From: Orrella marina
GTDB lineage: Bacteria; Pseudomonadota; Gammaproteobacteria; Burkholderiales; Burkholderiaceae_B
NCBI RefSeq assembly: GCF_003058465.1
Contig: NZ_CP028901.1
Coordinates: 3,286,001 to 3,350,000 of the forward strand
DNA length: 64,000 nucleotides
Direction of reading: 5' to 3'
Shown here: piece by piece, positions 47,613 through 56,327 of the stretch
Layout: the number at the start of each line of letters is the position of its first letter
Numbering within the stretch: position 1 is the first letter of the stretch
Program-made: the position numbers and the translations under genes
Notes under the pieces: model-generated
Databases searched by the model: none
What the model saw: the letters and a program-made list of their open reading frames with translations, nothing else
Told to the model about the DNA's origin: nothing

Positions 47613-48040
47613 AACGATAAGAATCCTATCTTTTTATGATATCGAAGCATGGCCCTGTTGCGCTAATACATCGCTATCATGAAACACATTGAATACAGCC
47701 CCAAACTGGTACAGGTACAGACCAGGACCGATATGATTTTTATTCTGTACCTGAATACATTGAATTGAAAGACATTTTTTAATAGGCCAAAGAAACATGA
47801 TCTGGGTTTCAAGGCAAGCTTGAGCAGTTCAGGTTGCAAATGCAAATTGGTCATTCACCGATGCAGAGGCAATGCTGTCCTATGGGACATGATTTTCCTT
47901 ATCGTTTAAGGATTGCTGAAGCAGAGTGTCCACGGTTCGGCTCCTGCCCTTTCTGACCTGGTCACGCAGCAGGTGAACGTCTCCAGCAGTTTCGTTGCAG
48001 GTAGCAAGCGTCATTTCCACCCAAAGAGAAGAGGTTCATC
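47613..48040. promoter_or_regulatory. LysR-Bug divergent control region
   Basis: 428 bp without a gene. The region is AT-richer than its flanks. It has a perfect 9-bp inverted repeat (CAGGTACAG 47712-47720, CTGTACCTG 47745-47753, 24-bp spacing) and a smaller TCCTTA/TAAGGA repeat at 47896-47912. Both are plausible binding sites for the adjacent LysR protein. An AAGAGAAGAGG stretch before 48041 provides the ribosome-binding site for the Bug gene. Confidence 0.5.
47712..47753. promoter_or_regulatory. Perfect 9-bp inverted repeat, candidate LysR operator
   Basis: Arms CAGGTACAG and CTGTACCTG are separated by 24 bp, so their centres are 33 bp apart, about three helical turns. Both flanks contain GAATACA-like words. 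It lies about 100 bp upstream of the LysR start and 290 bp from the Bug start. The operator role is inferred from symmetry and position only. Confidence 0.4.
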
Positions 48041-49033
48041 ATGAATAAACGACGCCATACATTGAAGACAGCATTGGCCGTGTGCGCCATGGGCGCAATC
48101 GGCTCGGCTGCAGCCGTGTTTCCGGCAACTGTTCTGGCGGACAAATGGCCTGAACGTCCTGTTCATATCGTGGTGCCATTTGCGCCCGGTGGCAGCAATG
48201 ATGTCATTGCACGTCGACTGGCGGAGAGCTTGCGTCAGTCAACCGGTCAGGCTTACATCGTGGAGAACAAGCCAGGCGCGGGAAGTGTTGTCGGAGCCGG
48301 ACACGTTGCGAAGTCTGATCCGGATGGCTACACCATTTTGTTCGTCTCTGGTTCGCTTGCCACATCGGCGGGAGCCCAGAAAACACCGTATGACACCAAA
48401 ACCGCGTTCGAACCGATCACGACGGTGGCTGAAGCACCATTTGTGCTGCTGACACGGGAAGGATTCCCGGCGAAGACTGTTCCCGAACTTATAGAGTATG
48501 CAAGGGCCAATCCAGGCAAAGTTAATTACGGCACCGCAGGTCTGGGTGACAACGCGCAGTTGATGACAGAGCTGCTCTCGCGTGAGACGGGCGTCACGAT
48601 GCAGGGCATTGCATACAAAGGGATCAGCCCTGCCCAGATCGATCTGATTGCCGGAAGGATTGACATTCTGTTCACGACCATTGCCTCCATTAAGGGGACA
48701 CCGGCCGATAGCCTGCCCAAGATTGCGTTTACCGGTGCGACCCGGGATCCGGACTATCCCGATATCCCGACCGTCAAAGAGCAGACGGGTCTGGATTACG
48801 TGGTCAATGTCTGGTGGGGAACATTCGGGCCTGCGGGCATGGACCGGACAGCGCGTGATACCTTGAACACAGAGATCAGGAAGGCGGTTGCAACGCCGGA
48901 GTTTACGCAGTTCCTGGCGACGCTTGGTTCCAGACCGGCGACATCCACGCCTGATGAGTTGCGCGAGTTGCTCGCCAAGGATGTTGATCGCTGGACTGAA
49001 ACCGCCACTGCGATCGGTATTCGTCCGCAGTAA
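48041..49033 (+). CDS. Bug family (TctC-like) periplasmic substrate-binding protein
   Basis: 330 residues with a signal peptide (basic start, hydrophobic core, cleavage near VLADKWPERP). The Bug signature IVVPFAPGGSNDVIAR, the ENKPGAGS motif and the DIPTVKEQTGLDYVV segment are present. Bug proteins bind carboxylates, amides or aromatic acids and are very abundant in Alcaligenaceae, often without a dedicated TctAB permease, as here. It is followed by an amidase and an isochorismatase-like hydrolase, which suggests an amide or N-carbamoyl compound as ligand. Confidence 0.92.
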   Translation: MNKRRHTLKTALAVCAMGAIGSAAAVFPATVLADKWPERPVHIVVPFAPGGSNDVIARRLAESLRQSTGQAYIVENKPGAGSVVGAGHVAKSDPDGYTILFVSGSLATSAGAQKTPYDTKTAFEPITTVAEAPFVLLTREGFPAKTVPELIEYARANPGKVNYGTAGLGDNAQLMTELLSRETGVTMQGIAYKGISPAQIDLIAGRIDILFTTIASIKGTPADSLPKIAFTGATRDPDYPDIPTVKEQTGLDYVVNVWWGTFGPAGMDRTARDTLNTEIRKAVATPEFTQFLATLGSRPATSTPDELRELLAKDVDRWTETATAIGIRPQ

Positions 49034-49063
49034 CTCTTTCTTGAGATTCATCTGGAAGTTGAC

Positions 49064-50746
49064 ATGACCACGAGCAATGACGAGGCAAGGTTTCTTGAAC
49101 TTGCAGCACAGTACATCGGTGACAGTTCAATCAGGATGCATGGTGTTGTCGCGCGGACCGATCCGACGGTCCTTGCCTCGGAGGTTGTTCGTCTGAACCG
49201 CAACGTCATGCAGGCAGCGAGCAAGGGCGTGGACCCATTTCTCCAGCCTGCCAGCTTCCAGAGTCTCTTGCTTGAAAGTGCACAATGCGCAACACAACAA
49301 AGTGGTGCGTCACCAGAACGTCGGTCAGCGTCTCGTTCGGTGTCCCGAACGATGCCCTTATCCCAGCCGGGCTCGTCGCACCCGACTCTGACTCAGACAG
49401 CACGACTGCTGCGCGAAGGTACGGTGACTTGCGTGGAACTTGCCCAGACAGCACTCGACAAGGTCACGGCAACGCAGCTTTCGCTCAACGCGTTTCTGAT
49501 CACCTGGGCGGACAATGCGATGGAGACTGCTGCAACTCTGGACCGCGAGTTGCGGGCAGGTCGGGATCGCGGCATCTTGCATGGTATTCCACTGGCTCAT
49601 AAAGACTGCTTCAACGTTTTTGGGCATGCAGCGACGATCGGCTCCAAAGCCAGACCAGCTGTACCCGCCAGTACTAACGCGACCATTATTGACCGTCTGG
49701 AGCTGGCAGGTTCAATTAATGTGGGCACGTTGAATCTGAGTGAAATGGTTGCTGGTCCGACAGGTCAGAATCCAATCTTCGGGGATTGCGGCAACGCGAT
49801 CGACCCAGAGAGGATATCGGGAGGGTCTTCCAGCGGCTCAGGAAGTGCTGTTGCCGCTGGAATCGTGTATGGCTCGATCGGTAGTGATACCGGTGGCTCC
49901 ATCCGGATACCGGCATCGCTCAATGGCTTGTATGGCATGAAGCCTACGTATGGACGCATCTCTAGGGCCGGATGCTTCCCGAGAGCGTACTCGGTCGACT
50001 GCCCCGGACCGCTTGCCCGGACTGCTGAGGATTGTGCCGCCCTTCTTCAGGCAGTTGCCGGTCACGATCCGGCCGATCCATCCTCTTTGCCCGGCGATGT
50101 GCCTGACTATCTTGGCTCCCTTGACCACGCGGCTTTGGGCAGTCAGGTTGCCACGCTGGATCTGGGTGAGGGGTACGAATGTGATCCGGAGATCGCGACT
50201 GTATTTGAAGGGTTTGTGGGCTCTGTTGAGCAGATGTTTGGCACTGTGCGCGATGTCCTGTACCCGGAAGTGGAACGGTGCAATGCGCTCAGTGACGTGA
50301 TATCCAAGGTTGAGGCAGCCACGGTACATGCGCAGTGGATGCGCCAGAATCCACAGACCTACTCGCAATCGGTTTACACCCGCACGGAAACCGGCCTTCA
50401 TATTCCGGCGGTCCGTTACATGGAAGCACTGGTTTGCCGTATAGAGGTCCTCCAATCGTTTCTGAGGGAGCAGATGCAGGATAACGACATCCTGATCTGC
50501 CCAACGGTGACGATTCCGACACCGCTACGTGGCGAGGTGGATATGGATAGTCCCGACGCCATGATGCGTACTGTCCGGGCGCTGACCTGTCTCACACGCC
50601 CGTTTAACTATCTGGGGTTACCCGTCCTGACTATGCCAATTGGCAGGGACAGCAACGGGATGCCGATTGGTGCCCAGATCATTGGTCGACCACTGAGCGA
50701 AGCCCGACTACTTTCATTTGCGCACCTCATGTCTGCAACGGCTTGA
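49064..50746 (+). CDS. Amidase, amidase-signature family
   Basis: 560 residues. The amidase-signature core starts near residue 108 with catalytic Lys180 (LAHKDCF), the Ser-rich GGSSSGSGSAVAAG loop (253-266, cis-Ser) and nucleophile Ser279 in DTGGSIRIP. The first ~105 residues are extra: a helical stretch (5-75) followed by a Ser/Arg-rich linker (78-105). This is longer than the usual family N-terminus. The gene lies 30 bp after the Bug gene and 45 bp before the isochorismatase-like gene. The three probably import and hydrolyse an amide. Confidence 0.9.
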   Translation: MTTSNDEARFLELAAQYIGDSSIRMHGVVARTDPTVLASEVVRLNRNVMQAASKGVDPFLQPASFQSLLLESAQCATQQSGASPERRSASRSVSRTMPLSQPGSSHPTLTQTARLLREGTVTCVELAQTALDKVTATQLSLNAFLITWADNAMETAATLDRELRAGRDRGILHGIPLAHKDCFNVFGHAATIGSKARPAVPASTNATIIDRLELAGSINVGTLNLSEMVAGPTGQNPIFGDCGNAIDPERISGGSSSGSGSAVAAGIVYGSIGSDTGGSIRIPASLNGLYGMKPTYGRISRAGCFPRAYSVDCPGPLARTAEDCAALLQAVAGHDPADPSSLPGDVPDYLGSLDHAALGSQVATLDLGEGYECDPEIATVFEGFVGSVEQMFGTVRDVLYPEVERCNALSDVISKVEAATVHAQWMRQNPQTYSQSVYTRTETGLHIPAVRYMEALVCRIEVLQSFLREQMQDNDILICPTVTIPTPLRGEVDMDSPDAMMRTVRALTCLTRPFNYLGLPVLTMPIGRDSNGMPIGAQIIGRPLSEARLLSFAHLMSATA

Positions 50747-50791
50747 GGTGCGCTATTACGCAAGACTGATTTACAAAATAAAGAGGCCGGC

Positions 50792-51559
50792 ATGACATCG
50801 AAACCATGGGATCAATATCTGGGAGATCAGGATCGTAAGGTTCTGGAGAAGGGTAAGTTCGCTCGCCGGATGGGGTTTGGAAGCAAGCCCGCGATCATCG
50901 TTGTGGACGTCCAGAAGTTCATGGTCGGAGTCCAGGGCGAGGAAGATCAGTGGCCTTCGAGCGGAGGGCAGTCGGCACACGATGCGGTTGCACAGATTGT
51001 CTCGCTGGTGGGGCAAGGGCAAAAGCATGGCGTGCCCGTCTTTTTTACCCGCTTCGAGATTGCCCCGGATGGCCGAGACATGGGCGTCTATGCAAGAAAG
51101 CGCGATTTGCTGTCGAATCCACACTGGTGTCTGGCGGGGGAAGTGGGCTCGGAAATGGTCGATGCGCTGATTCCGACTGACAATGACATCGAGTTCGTCA
51201 AGAAAAAGCCGAGCTGCTTTCATGGAACGCCATTGCTGGGATATCTCATCGATCGACAGATCGACACCGTGATCATTGTCGGAGGATCGACCAGCAACTG
51301 TGTGCGGGCAACGGTGTTTGATGCGGCCTCCTACAACTACAGGGTCATCATCCCGCAACAGGCCGTGTTTGATCGCTTTCCGATATCCAACGCCATCAGC
51401 TTGTTTGACATGGACCGGCAGTTCGCGGATGTGGTCGATGTGTCGGAGGTTAGGAACTATTTTGAAGGACTGCCGATACCAGCAGACAGACAGGTATGGC
51501 TAGAGCGCGCTGATTCTTTTTGTGATCGGGTTACCGGTTGCGATCAAGCCGCAGATTGA
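50792..51559 (+). CDS. Isochorismatase-family cysteine hydrolase
   Basis: 255 residues with the Asp-Lys-Cys triad: Asp39 (VVDVQ), a Lys in FVKKKPSCF and a Cys in GGSTSNCVRAT. It resembles N-carbamoylsarcosine amidohydrolase-type members. The end is unusual: after the normal C-terminal strand and helix (EVRNYFEGLP), the frame continues for about 25 residues into DNA that belongs, in another frame, to a truncated Bug gene. The native C-terminus may therefore have been altered by the deletion that removed the 5' part of that gene. Function is likely amide or carbamoyl hydrolysis together with the upstream amidase. Confidence 0.88.
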   Translation: MTSKPWDQYLGDQDRKVLEKGKFARRMGFGSKPAIIVVDVQKFMVGVQGEEDQWPSSGGQSAHDAVAQIVSLVGQGQKHGVPVFFTRFEIAPDGRDMGVYARKRDLLSNPHWCLAGEVGSEMVDALIPTDNDIEFVKKKPSCFHGTPLLGYLIDRQIDTVIIVGGSTSNCVRATVFDAASYNYRVIIPQQAVFDRFPISNAISLFDMDRQFADVVDVSEVRNYFEGLPIPADRQVWLERADSFCDRVTGCDQAAD

Positions 51560-51881
51560 TGGCGGTGAACTCAAACCGATTGCCCAGTTCTGGCCCGAAA
51601 GAACCTCTAGTCTGCCGGATGTGCCAACACTGAAGGAAATCGGGGTGGATCTGACGCTTAGCGTCAACCTGGGCATCTTCTCGCCGACAGGCACACCTGA
51701 GGACATCATCAAGACTGTGAGCGACGCGGCTCAGAAGGTTCTGACATCTCCAGAGTACCTGGAGTGGGCGTCGAGCCGTATGGTCAATCCAGCGTTCTTG
51801 CCGGCCGCAGATTACGCGGCACTGGTTGATCAGGAGCGCGTGTTGTATCAGCGGATTGTCCCTACGCTCAACTTGAACTAA
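51522..51881 (+). pseudogene. 3' remnant of a Bug/TctC receptor gene
   Basis: The 119-residue frame matches only the C-terminal third of a Bug protein: LPDVPTLKEIGVDLTL, then PEDIIKTVSDAAQKVL and an ADYAALVDQE ending. A complete Bug protein has about 320 residues and a signal peptide; both the signal and lobe 1 are absent. The possible GTG at 51522 has no ribosome-binding site and lies within the isochorismatase gene. It is not a copy of the intact Bug at 48041, since the sequences differ clearly, so it records loss of a second receptor. Confidence 0.88.
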
Positions 51882-52230
51882 GGGAGATGACTCAAGTTTG
51901 ATTTGAACGGTGCGACCACTACCGTCTTCCAGTAAGTCCGAACAGGAGGATTGTTGTGGTCTTTCCGCGTTGTGGTCTTTCCATCAAGCAAACGAGGGTT
52001 GCAGAAACACGAACCCCTCAGAGTCTGTGCTGACACCTTCCTGTACAAAGTTCGTGTACCTCTCGTACATACTACGACGTCATCACATCAAGGCACTTGC
52101 AAGCCTGCTTTACAATCCGCGACACGCTCGCGTCACGCTAGTCCCTGGGTGTCTGCATCTGCGCTTGCGTCACCTGTTTCAGGCAGAACGGACATCTAAC
52201 ACCGCGGTTATCCCTTGCCCTACAGTGGAG
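51882..52230. other. Degraded spacer before the MFS pseudogene
   Basis: About 350 bp in which no frame encodes a recognisable protein. The first hundred codons expected for the MFS transporter that follows should lie here, but only scattered, out-of-frame, unconvincing similarity is seen. It is probably eroded coding sequence. Confidence 0.4.
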
Positions 52231-53301
52231 ATGCCTGCCGAATTCATCGCATCCCGTGTTTCGGGGAAGGTTAGCAAGCCGGCATTGGCGTTGACATGGG
52301 TGGTGGGGATGCTCACGCTGGGCACGGCGACACCACACATTCTTCGGGCCATCGGTGTTCTCTGTCCATGGCAGCATGTGCTCGCGGGTGCAACGCTACT
52401 GGCCCTGATCGGTGGGGGGCACTGGTCTTCGCGGTTGGCGATGGTCCGTATCGTTCGTCACCCGGTGCAGCCTTGCGTCTGAATGCGAAAGACCTTCGAA
52501 CGCTTTTACAAACCCTGAGATTGCGTGCGTCAGTTGGTGGCTACCTCCGACACATGTGGGAGCTTTATGCCTTCTGGGCTGTCGTACCCATACTGTGTGC
52601 GGCCATTGTTAATGCAATGTATACAGGCGTCCCTCATGGTGCAATCATTACGTCTGATCCGCGCGGTGCTGGTCTGGAATTGATGTACTGGTTGATTGCC
52701 ATTGTCGTTGCAATCGGCGCGGCCAGCTGTCTGCTTGGCGGGTATGCAAGCAACTGGATCGGAAGCGCTCGTGTGGCGTTCATTGCGCTCGCAGGGTCCG
52801 GGCCTGATCTGTCTCGTTTATCCTCTGATATCGCCTTCTGCCGTCACGTTCAAAGTGGTTCTGTTGCTGCTGTGGGGTGTTTCGGTGGGTGCGGACCCTC
52901 CACAGTTCTTGACCATGTCGTCGCAGGCAGCCCCGAGTGCCTTGCCCGGGCCTGCGCTCGAGCTGCAAAACGAAATCGGGTTCCTGATTTCCGCGATCTC
53001 GATTGTGCTGCTGAGCAAAGCCATGCCGTACTGGGGTGAAGGTGCCTCGCGGTCGCTGGTGCCTTGGCCCCTACTCGGGCTATGGGCCATGCACAGTTTG
53101 TTACGCTCAGACACAGTGGGTTCAGCGAGTGATGCAGGGGCCTCAGAACCTCTCTTTATGCTTGAGCCCTCACTTTGCATGTCCAGCCTGGACGTAGGAC
53201 ACTACTTTGTGCCCAGCGCCACGCTGCCCATCGGGACTGTCAGGGCAGGCGTGGATCGTCGGGCACTGATCAGACCATGGCCTCGCAGACGGCTTTCGTG
53301 A
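52231..53301 (+). pseudogene. MFS transporter pseudogene, truncated and frameshifted
   Basis: Three successive frames spell the C-terminal two-thirds of one MFS transporter. VVGMLTLGTATPHILRAIG is in the first frame; GDGPYRSSPGAALRLNAK and HMWELYAFWAVVPIL are in the second, after a break at the six-G run near 52411-52416. LICLVYPLISPSAVTFKVV and LLLLWGVSVGADPPQFLTMS follow in the third frame, after a break near 52787-52800. No intact N-terminal half is visible. Real similarity fades near 53110 and the frame runs on to 53301, overlapping the convergent dehydrogenase gene. The upstream break sits in a homopolymer and could be a sequencing error; the missing N-terminus could not. Confidence 0.75.
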
Positions 53302-54355
53302 ATGCGGAGCATCTTGCCGTTCCGCCCAGATCGGTCGGCACGACTTCGCCTTTTTCGAGGACGGTGTTGACGGCAGCTTCGATCCGGCCGGCTGCCTGAG
53401 CCAGTTGCGGGTCATTGTGACAGGTCGATAGCCAGTTGAGCATCAGGCAGGCCGAAAGCAGGGTGGCCACAGGGCTTGCCAGGTCTTGACCGGCGATATC
53501 CGGAGCCGATCCATGAGCCCCTTGAAATAGTCCGTGATTGTCACCGAGCTCTGCAGAGGGGGATACTCCCATGCCGCCCACAGTTGCGGCACCGAGATCT
53601 GAAATGATGTCGCCGAACATATTCTCGGTGACGATGACGTCATAGAAATCCGGTCGTTTGATTTGATGCACCGTCATCGCGTCGGCGTAGGCGTAATCTG
53701 TCTCGACGTCAGGGTAGTTGACACCGACTTCATTACACACGGCACGAAAATAGGCGTACGAACGCAAGATGTTGGCTTTGTCGCAGATCGTCACGCGTGG
53801 TTTGCCATCACGCAGTGCGCCGTTTCTCTGGCGTGCCAGTTCGTATGAGAATCGCGCAACGCGCTCGATTCCTTTGCGTGTCATCACGAGCGTATCGGTT
53901 GCCACTTCGTCTCGCATGACGATCCCGCCACCGCGGCTCGCGTACAGGCCCTCGGTGTTCTCTCGTACGATCACGTAGTCGATTGATCCGCCGTCATGAT
54001 CCCTTAGGGGAGAACGGACGCCTTTGAGTAGCTTGATGGGACGCATGTTTGCGTACAGGTCCAGACGGAACCGCAGGCGCAGGTGCAGGTCATTGCCCAC
54101 TTCGGTGCCGTCAGGGTAGGTGATGCCAGGCATGCCAGCTGCTCCGTGCAGGATTGCATGCATGTCCCGGCAGGCAGTGAAGGTATCTTCGGGTAGAACT
54201 TCACCCGACTTCTGGTAATGATCCGCTCCGCCATCGAGCATCTCGAAATGCAGCGTGTCAGAACCCAATGCTTCTTTGAGTACAGTGATTGTGGATTGTG
54301 CGACTTCAGGTCCGATCCCGTCACCTTCAATGGTGGCAATGTTGTATCGCGCCAT
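53270..54355 (-). CDS. Isocitrate/isopropylmalate-type dehydrogenase
   Basis: 361 residues of the beta-decarboxylating dehydrogenase family: IEGDGIGPEV at the N-terminus, IVRENTEGLYASRGGG (substrate loop), catalytic Lys in TICDKANILR, and metal-binding Asp residues in ENMFGDIISDLGA. NAD specificity is suggested by the GAHGSAPDIAG adenine loop. The RENTEG motif is shared with tartrate, homoisocitrate and related dehydrogenases, while LeuB has REL/REP types. It therefore probably oxidises a (2R,3S)-hydroxy-dicarboxylate other than isopropylmalate. The start has GAGGGG upstream. Confidence 0.9.
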   Translation of the reverse strand: MARYNIATIEGDGIGPEVAQSTITVLKEALGSDTLHFEMLDGGADHYQKSGEVLPEDTFTACRDMHAILHGAAGMPGITYPDGTEVGNDLHLRLRFRLDLYANMRPIKLLKGVRSPLRDHDGGSIDYVIVRENTEGLYASRGGGIVMRDEVATDTLVMTRKGIERVARFSYELARQRNGALRDGKPRVTICDKANILRSYAYFRAVCNEVGVNYPDVETDYAYADAMTVHQIKRPDFYDVIVTENMFGDIISDLGAATVGGMGVSPSAELGDNHGLFQGAHGSAPDIAGQDLASPVATLLSACLMLNWLSTCHNDPQLAQAAGRIEAAVNTVLEKGEVVPTDLGGTARCSAFTKAVCEAMV

Positions 54356-55236
54356 GTGAGTTATCCCCTCTGTTGTTCATGACGCCAGTATGCCAAGCGG
54401 CAGGTGTGGTGTGCATGGGTGAGCATCTGGTGGGCTCCATATTCGGGTACTTGTCACTCCATCTTTCGTTGACCGCTTCCGTCAATCTGCTCTGATGGGT
54501 CAGTCGCAACGAATTCGCTTTATCCTGCTGATGGCAATGCCTCGTTATCTGGAACACAGTCAAGAATCTTGTTTCAGGTGAGTATTCCGCTTGATCGTGA
54601 CCACCTTCGGACCATCAGCTGGGCGTTGCTTCTGGACAATTGAATTTGTAGGCGTGATTCTGGCGTCGACCCTGTGACCAGGGCCGGCGTTGAGTAGCCA
54701 GAGGAACTTCGTTGGTGTTCCGGAGAGCACTGGTGGCGATCAGGGATTCAATCTGAGAGAGATGCTGCTGCGAGTGCAGGTATCCAATCGATATCAAAAT
54801 ACTCTGAAGAAGATCCTGCATCTGAACGGTTGATGCCTCAGGGCGTTAGGTCGGCAGATATTGGTTACCGATGTTGTCCTGAAGTAAGCCGACAGTGGTG
54901 CGAGTACTTCACGCATGGACGTAGTCTTGTCCGTTCTGTGATGTGCGGCAGGATGACAGGTTGGTGGAAAGACGCCATCCCTGTTCATGTCAGAGGACTT
55001 GATTCGATGATCATGTGACTGAACAGTGACTGCGCGCTGAAGGCGACTTCCCATACTTGGAGCCAGCCTTCCCGGAAACAACAGGTTGTTGTGAAGCGGT
55101 AAGACTTTAAAGGTCTTACAAACGATAAATTAAGTGTTAGACATTGCATGTCCGGTGTTTCAAACTTCATCCAAACATCATAAGAACCCTATCAATCGGA
55201 ATGTTGTGGGGTTCAATATAAATCGGAGACTGTTTC
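54356..55236. other. Gene-free stretch with a palindrome
   Basis: About 880 bp without a supportable gene. Short minus-strand frames of 68 and 95 codons overlap each other and match nothing. The only clear element is an inverted repeat at 55099-55119. Together with the pseudogenes just upstream, this looks like a zone of gene decay separating two catabolic operons. The promoter of the SDR gene is presumably between 55120 and 55236. Confidence 0.5.
55099..55119. promoter_or_regulatory. Inverted repeat upstream of the SDR gene
   Basis: Arms GTAAGAC (55099-55105) and GTCTTAC (55113-55119) are perfectly symmetric around TTTAAAG. It lies 118 bp upstream of the SDR start, a position suiting a regulator site. 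The LysR gene further downstream is a candidate binder, but this is unproven. Confidence 0.45.
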
Positions 55237-56136
55237 ATGTTTATCCCGGAATTGTTCAAGGGACATCGCGTGTTGGTGACAGGTGGGGGAACTGGTCTAG
55301 GCAAGGAGATTGCGGAGCATCTTCTGTCGCTTGGTGCAACGATCTACATCTGTGGTCGGCGTGAATCTGTGTTGCAGGAAGCGGCGCAGGAATTGATGGA
55401 CCAGCACGGAGGATGCGTCAAGTGGGTTTCTGTTGACTTGCGGGATGCAGCGTCAGTTGACGCCGCCATCGAATCAATCTGGGCGGATGGTCCGCTGACT
55501 GGACTGGTCAACAACGCAGCCGGCAATTTCATCAGCAGGACGGAAGATTTGTCTCCGCGTGGTTTTGATGCCGTCGCCAACACCGTTTTACATGGCACTT
55601 TCTATGTCACGCATGCGGTGGGCAAGCGCTGGATCGAACAAGGCCTCAGGGGGTCGATTCTGTCGATTGTGGTGACCTGGGTTAAAACTGGCTCACCCTA
55701 TGTGGTGCCTTCAGCGATGTCCAAGGCCGGGATTGACGTGATGACCAAGTCCCTTGCAACGGAATGGGGACACTATGGTATTCGACTCAATGCCATCGCA
55801 CCCGGTATCTTCCCGACCGAAGGCGCGACGGCTCGCCTGCGTCCCGCAGACAATCCTCACGCGCGCGAAATTGCAGACAATCCAATGCGTCGGCTTGGCA
55901 GGATGTCCGAGTTGACCAATCTTGCTGCGTTCCTGATGGCTGATGGAGCCGAGTGGATCAATGGTGAAACCATCTCCATTGACGGCGGTTATCACCTCGC
56001 TCAAGGTGCATACTTTACTCATTACTCTGAATGGACTGATGAGCAGTGGACGCAGGCTCGTGAACGCATCAAGGCGCAGACCGCGAAGGACAAGGCTTTG
56101 CGAACGGCGGATACAGGGCGCAAGACTCAGGCCTGA
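55237..56136 (+). CDS. SDR oxidoreductase, 2,4-dienoyl-CoA reductase-like
   Basis: 299 residues with a Rossmann N-terminus (TGGGTGLGKEIAEHL), NNAAGNF at about residue 93 and a C-terminal IDGGYHL. NNAAGNF is typical of 2,4-dienoyl-CoA reductases. Where classical SDRs have YxxxK, this protein reads PSAMSK, so the catalytic Tyr position is Ser while the Lys remains. Dienoyl-CoA reductase relatives also depart from the standard tetrad. The last 30 residues are a charged extension. It opens the acyl-CoA catabolic island and probably reduces an unsaturated acyl-CoA with NADPH. Confidence 0.86.
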   Translation: MFIPELFKGHRVLVTGGGTGLGKEIAEHLLSLGATIYICGRRESVLQEAAQELMDQHGGCVKWVSVDLRDAASVDAAIESIWADGPLTGLVNNAAGNFISRTEDLSPRGFDAVANTVLHGTFYVTHAVGKRWIEQGLRGSILSIVVTWVKTGSPYVVPSAMSKAGIDVMTKSLATEWGHYGIRLNAIAPGIFPTEGATARLRPADNPHAREIADNPMRRLGRMSELTNLAAFLMADGAEWINGETISIDGGYHLAQGAYFTHYSEWTDEQWTQARERIKAQTAKDKALRTADTGRKTQA

Positions 56137-56327
56137 GCAATCGGCTGTGCGTCAGATTGAATGGTGCAGATACATTCATGAGCTGGTTTTAGAGGCCAGG
56201 GAACGCGGTTGATGGTGAGGCCCGGATGATTGTGTTGCAAAGAATCGGGTGGTGGGGTGTCGACAAGGCCGATAGATAGGCCGGCCTGTTAGTCGGCAGT
56301 TCATGATTTCTGAGTTGTGAGAATCGA

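Noticed and set aside
48239..49051. 270-codon minus-strand ORF over the Bug gene
   Set aside because: A shadow of the Bug coding sequence; composition is that of an antisense frame.
54615..55081. Two minus-strand ORFs of 68 and 95 codons in the empty region
   Set aside because: They overlap in different frames, lack ribosome-binding sites and show no recognisable motif.
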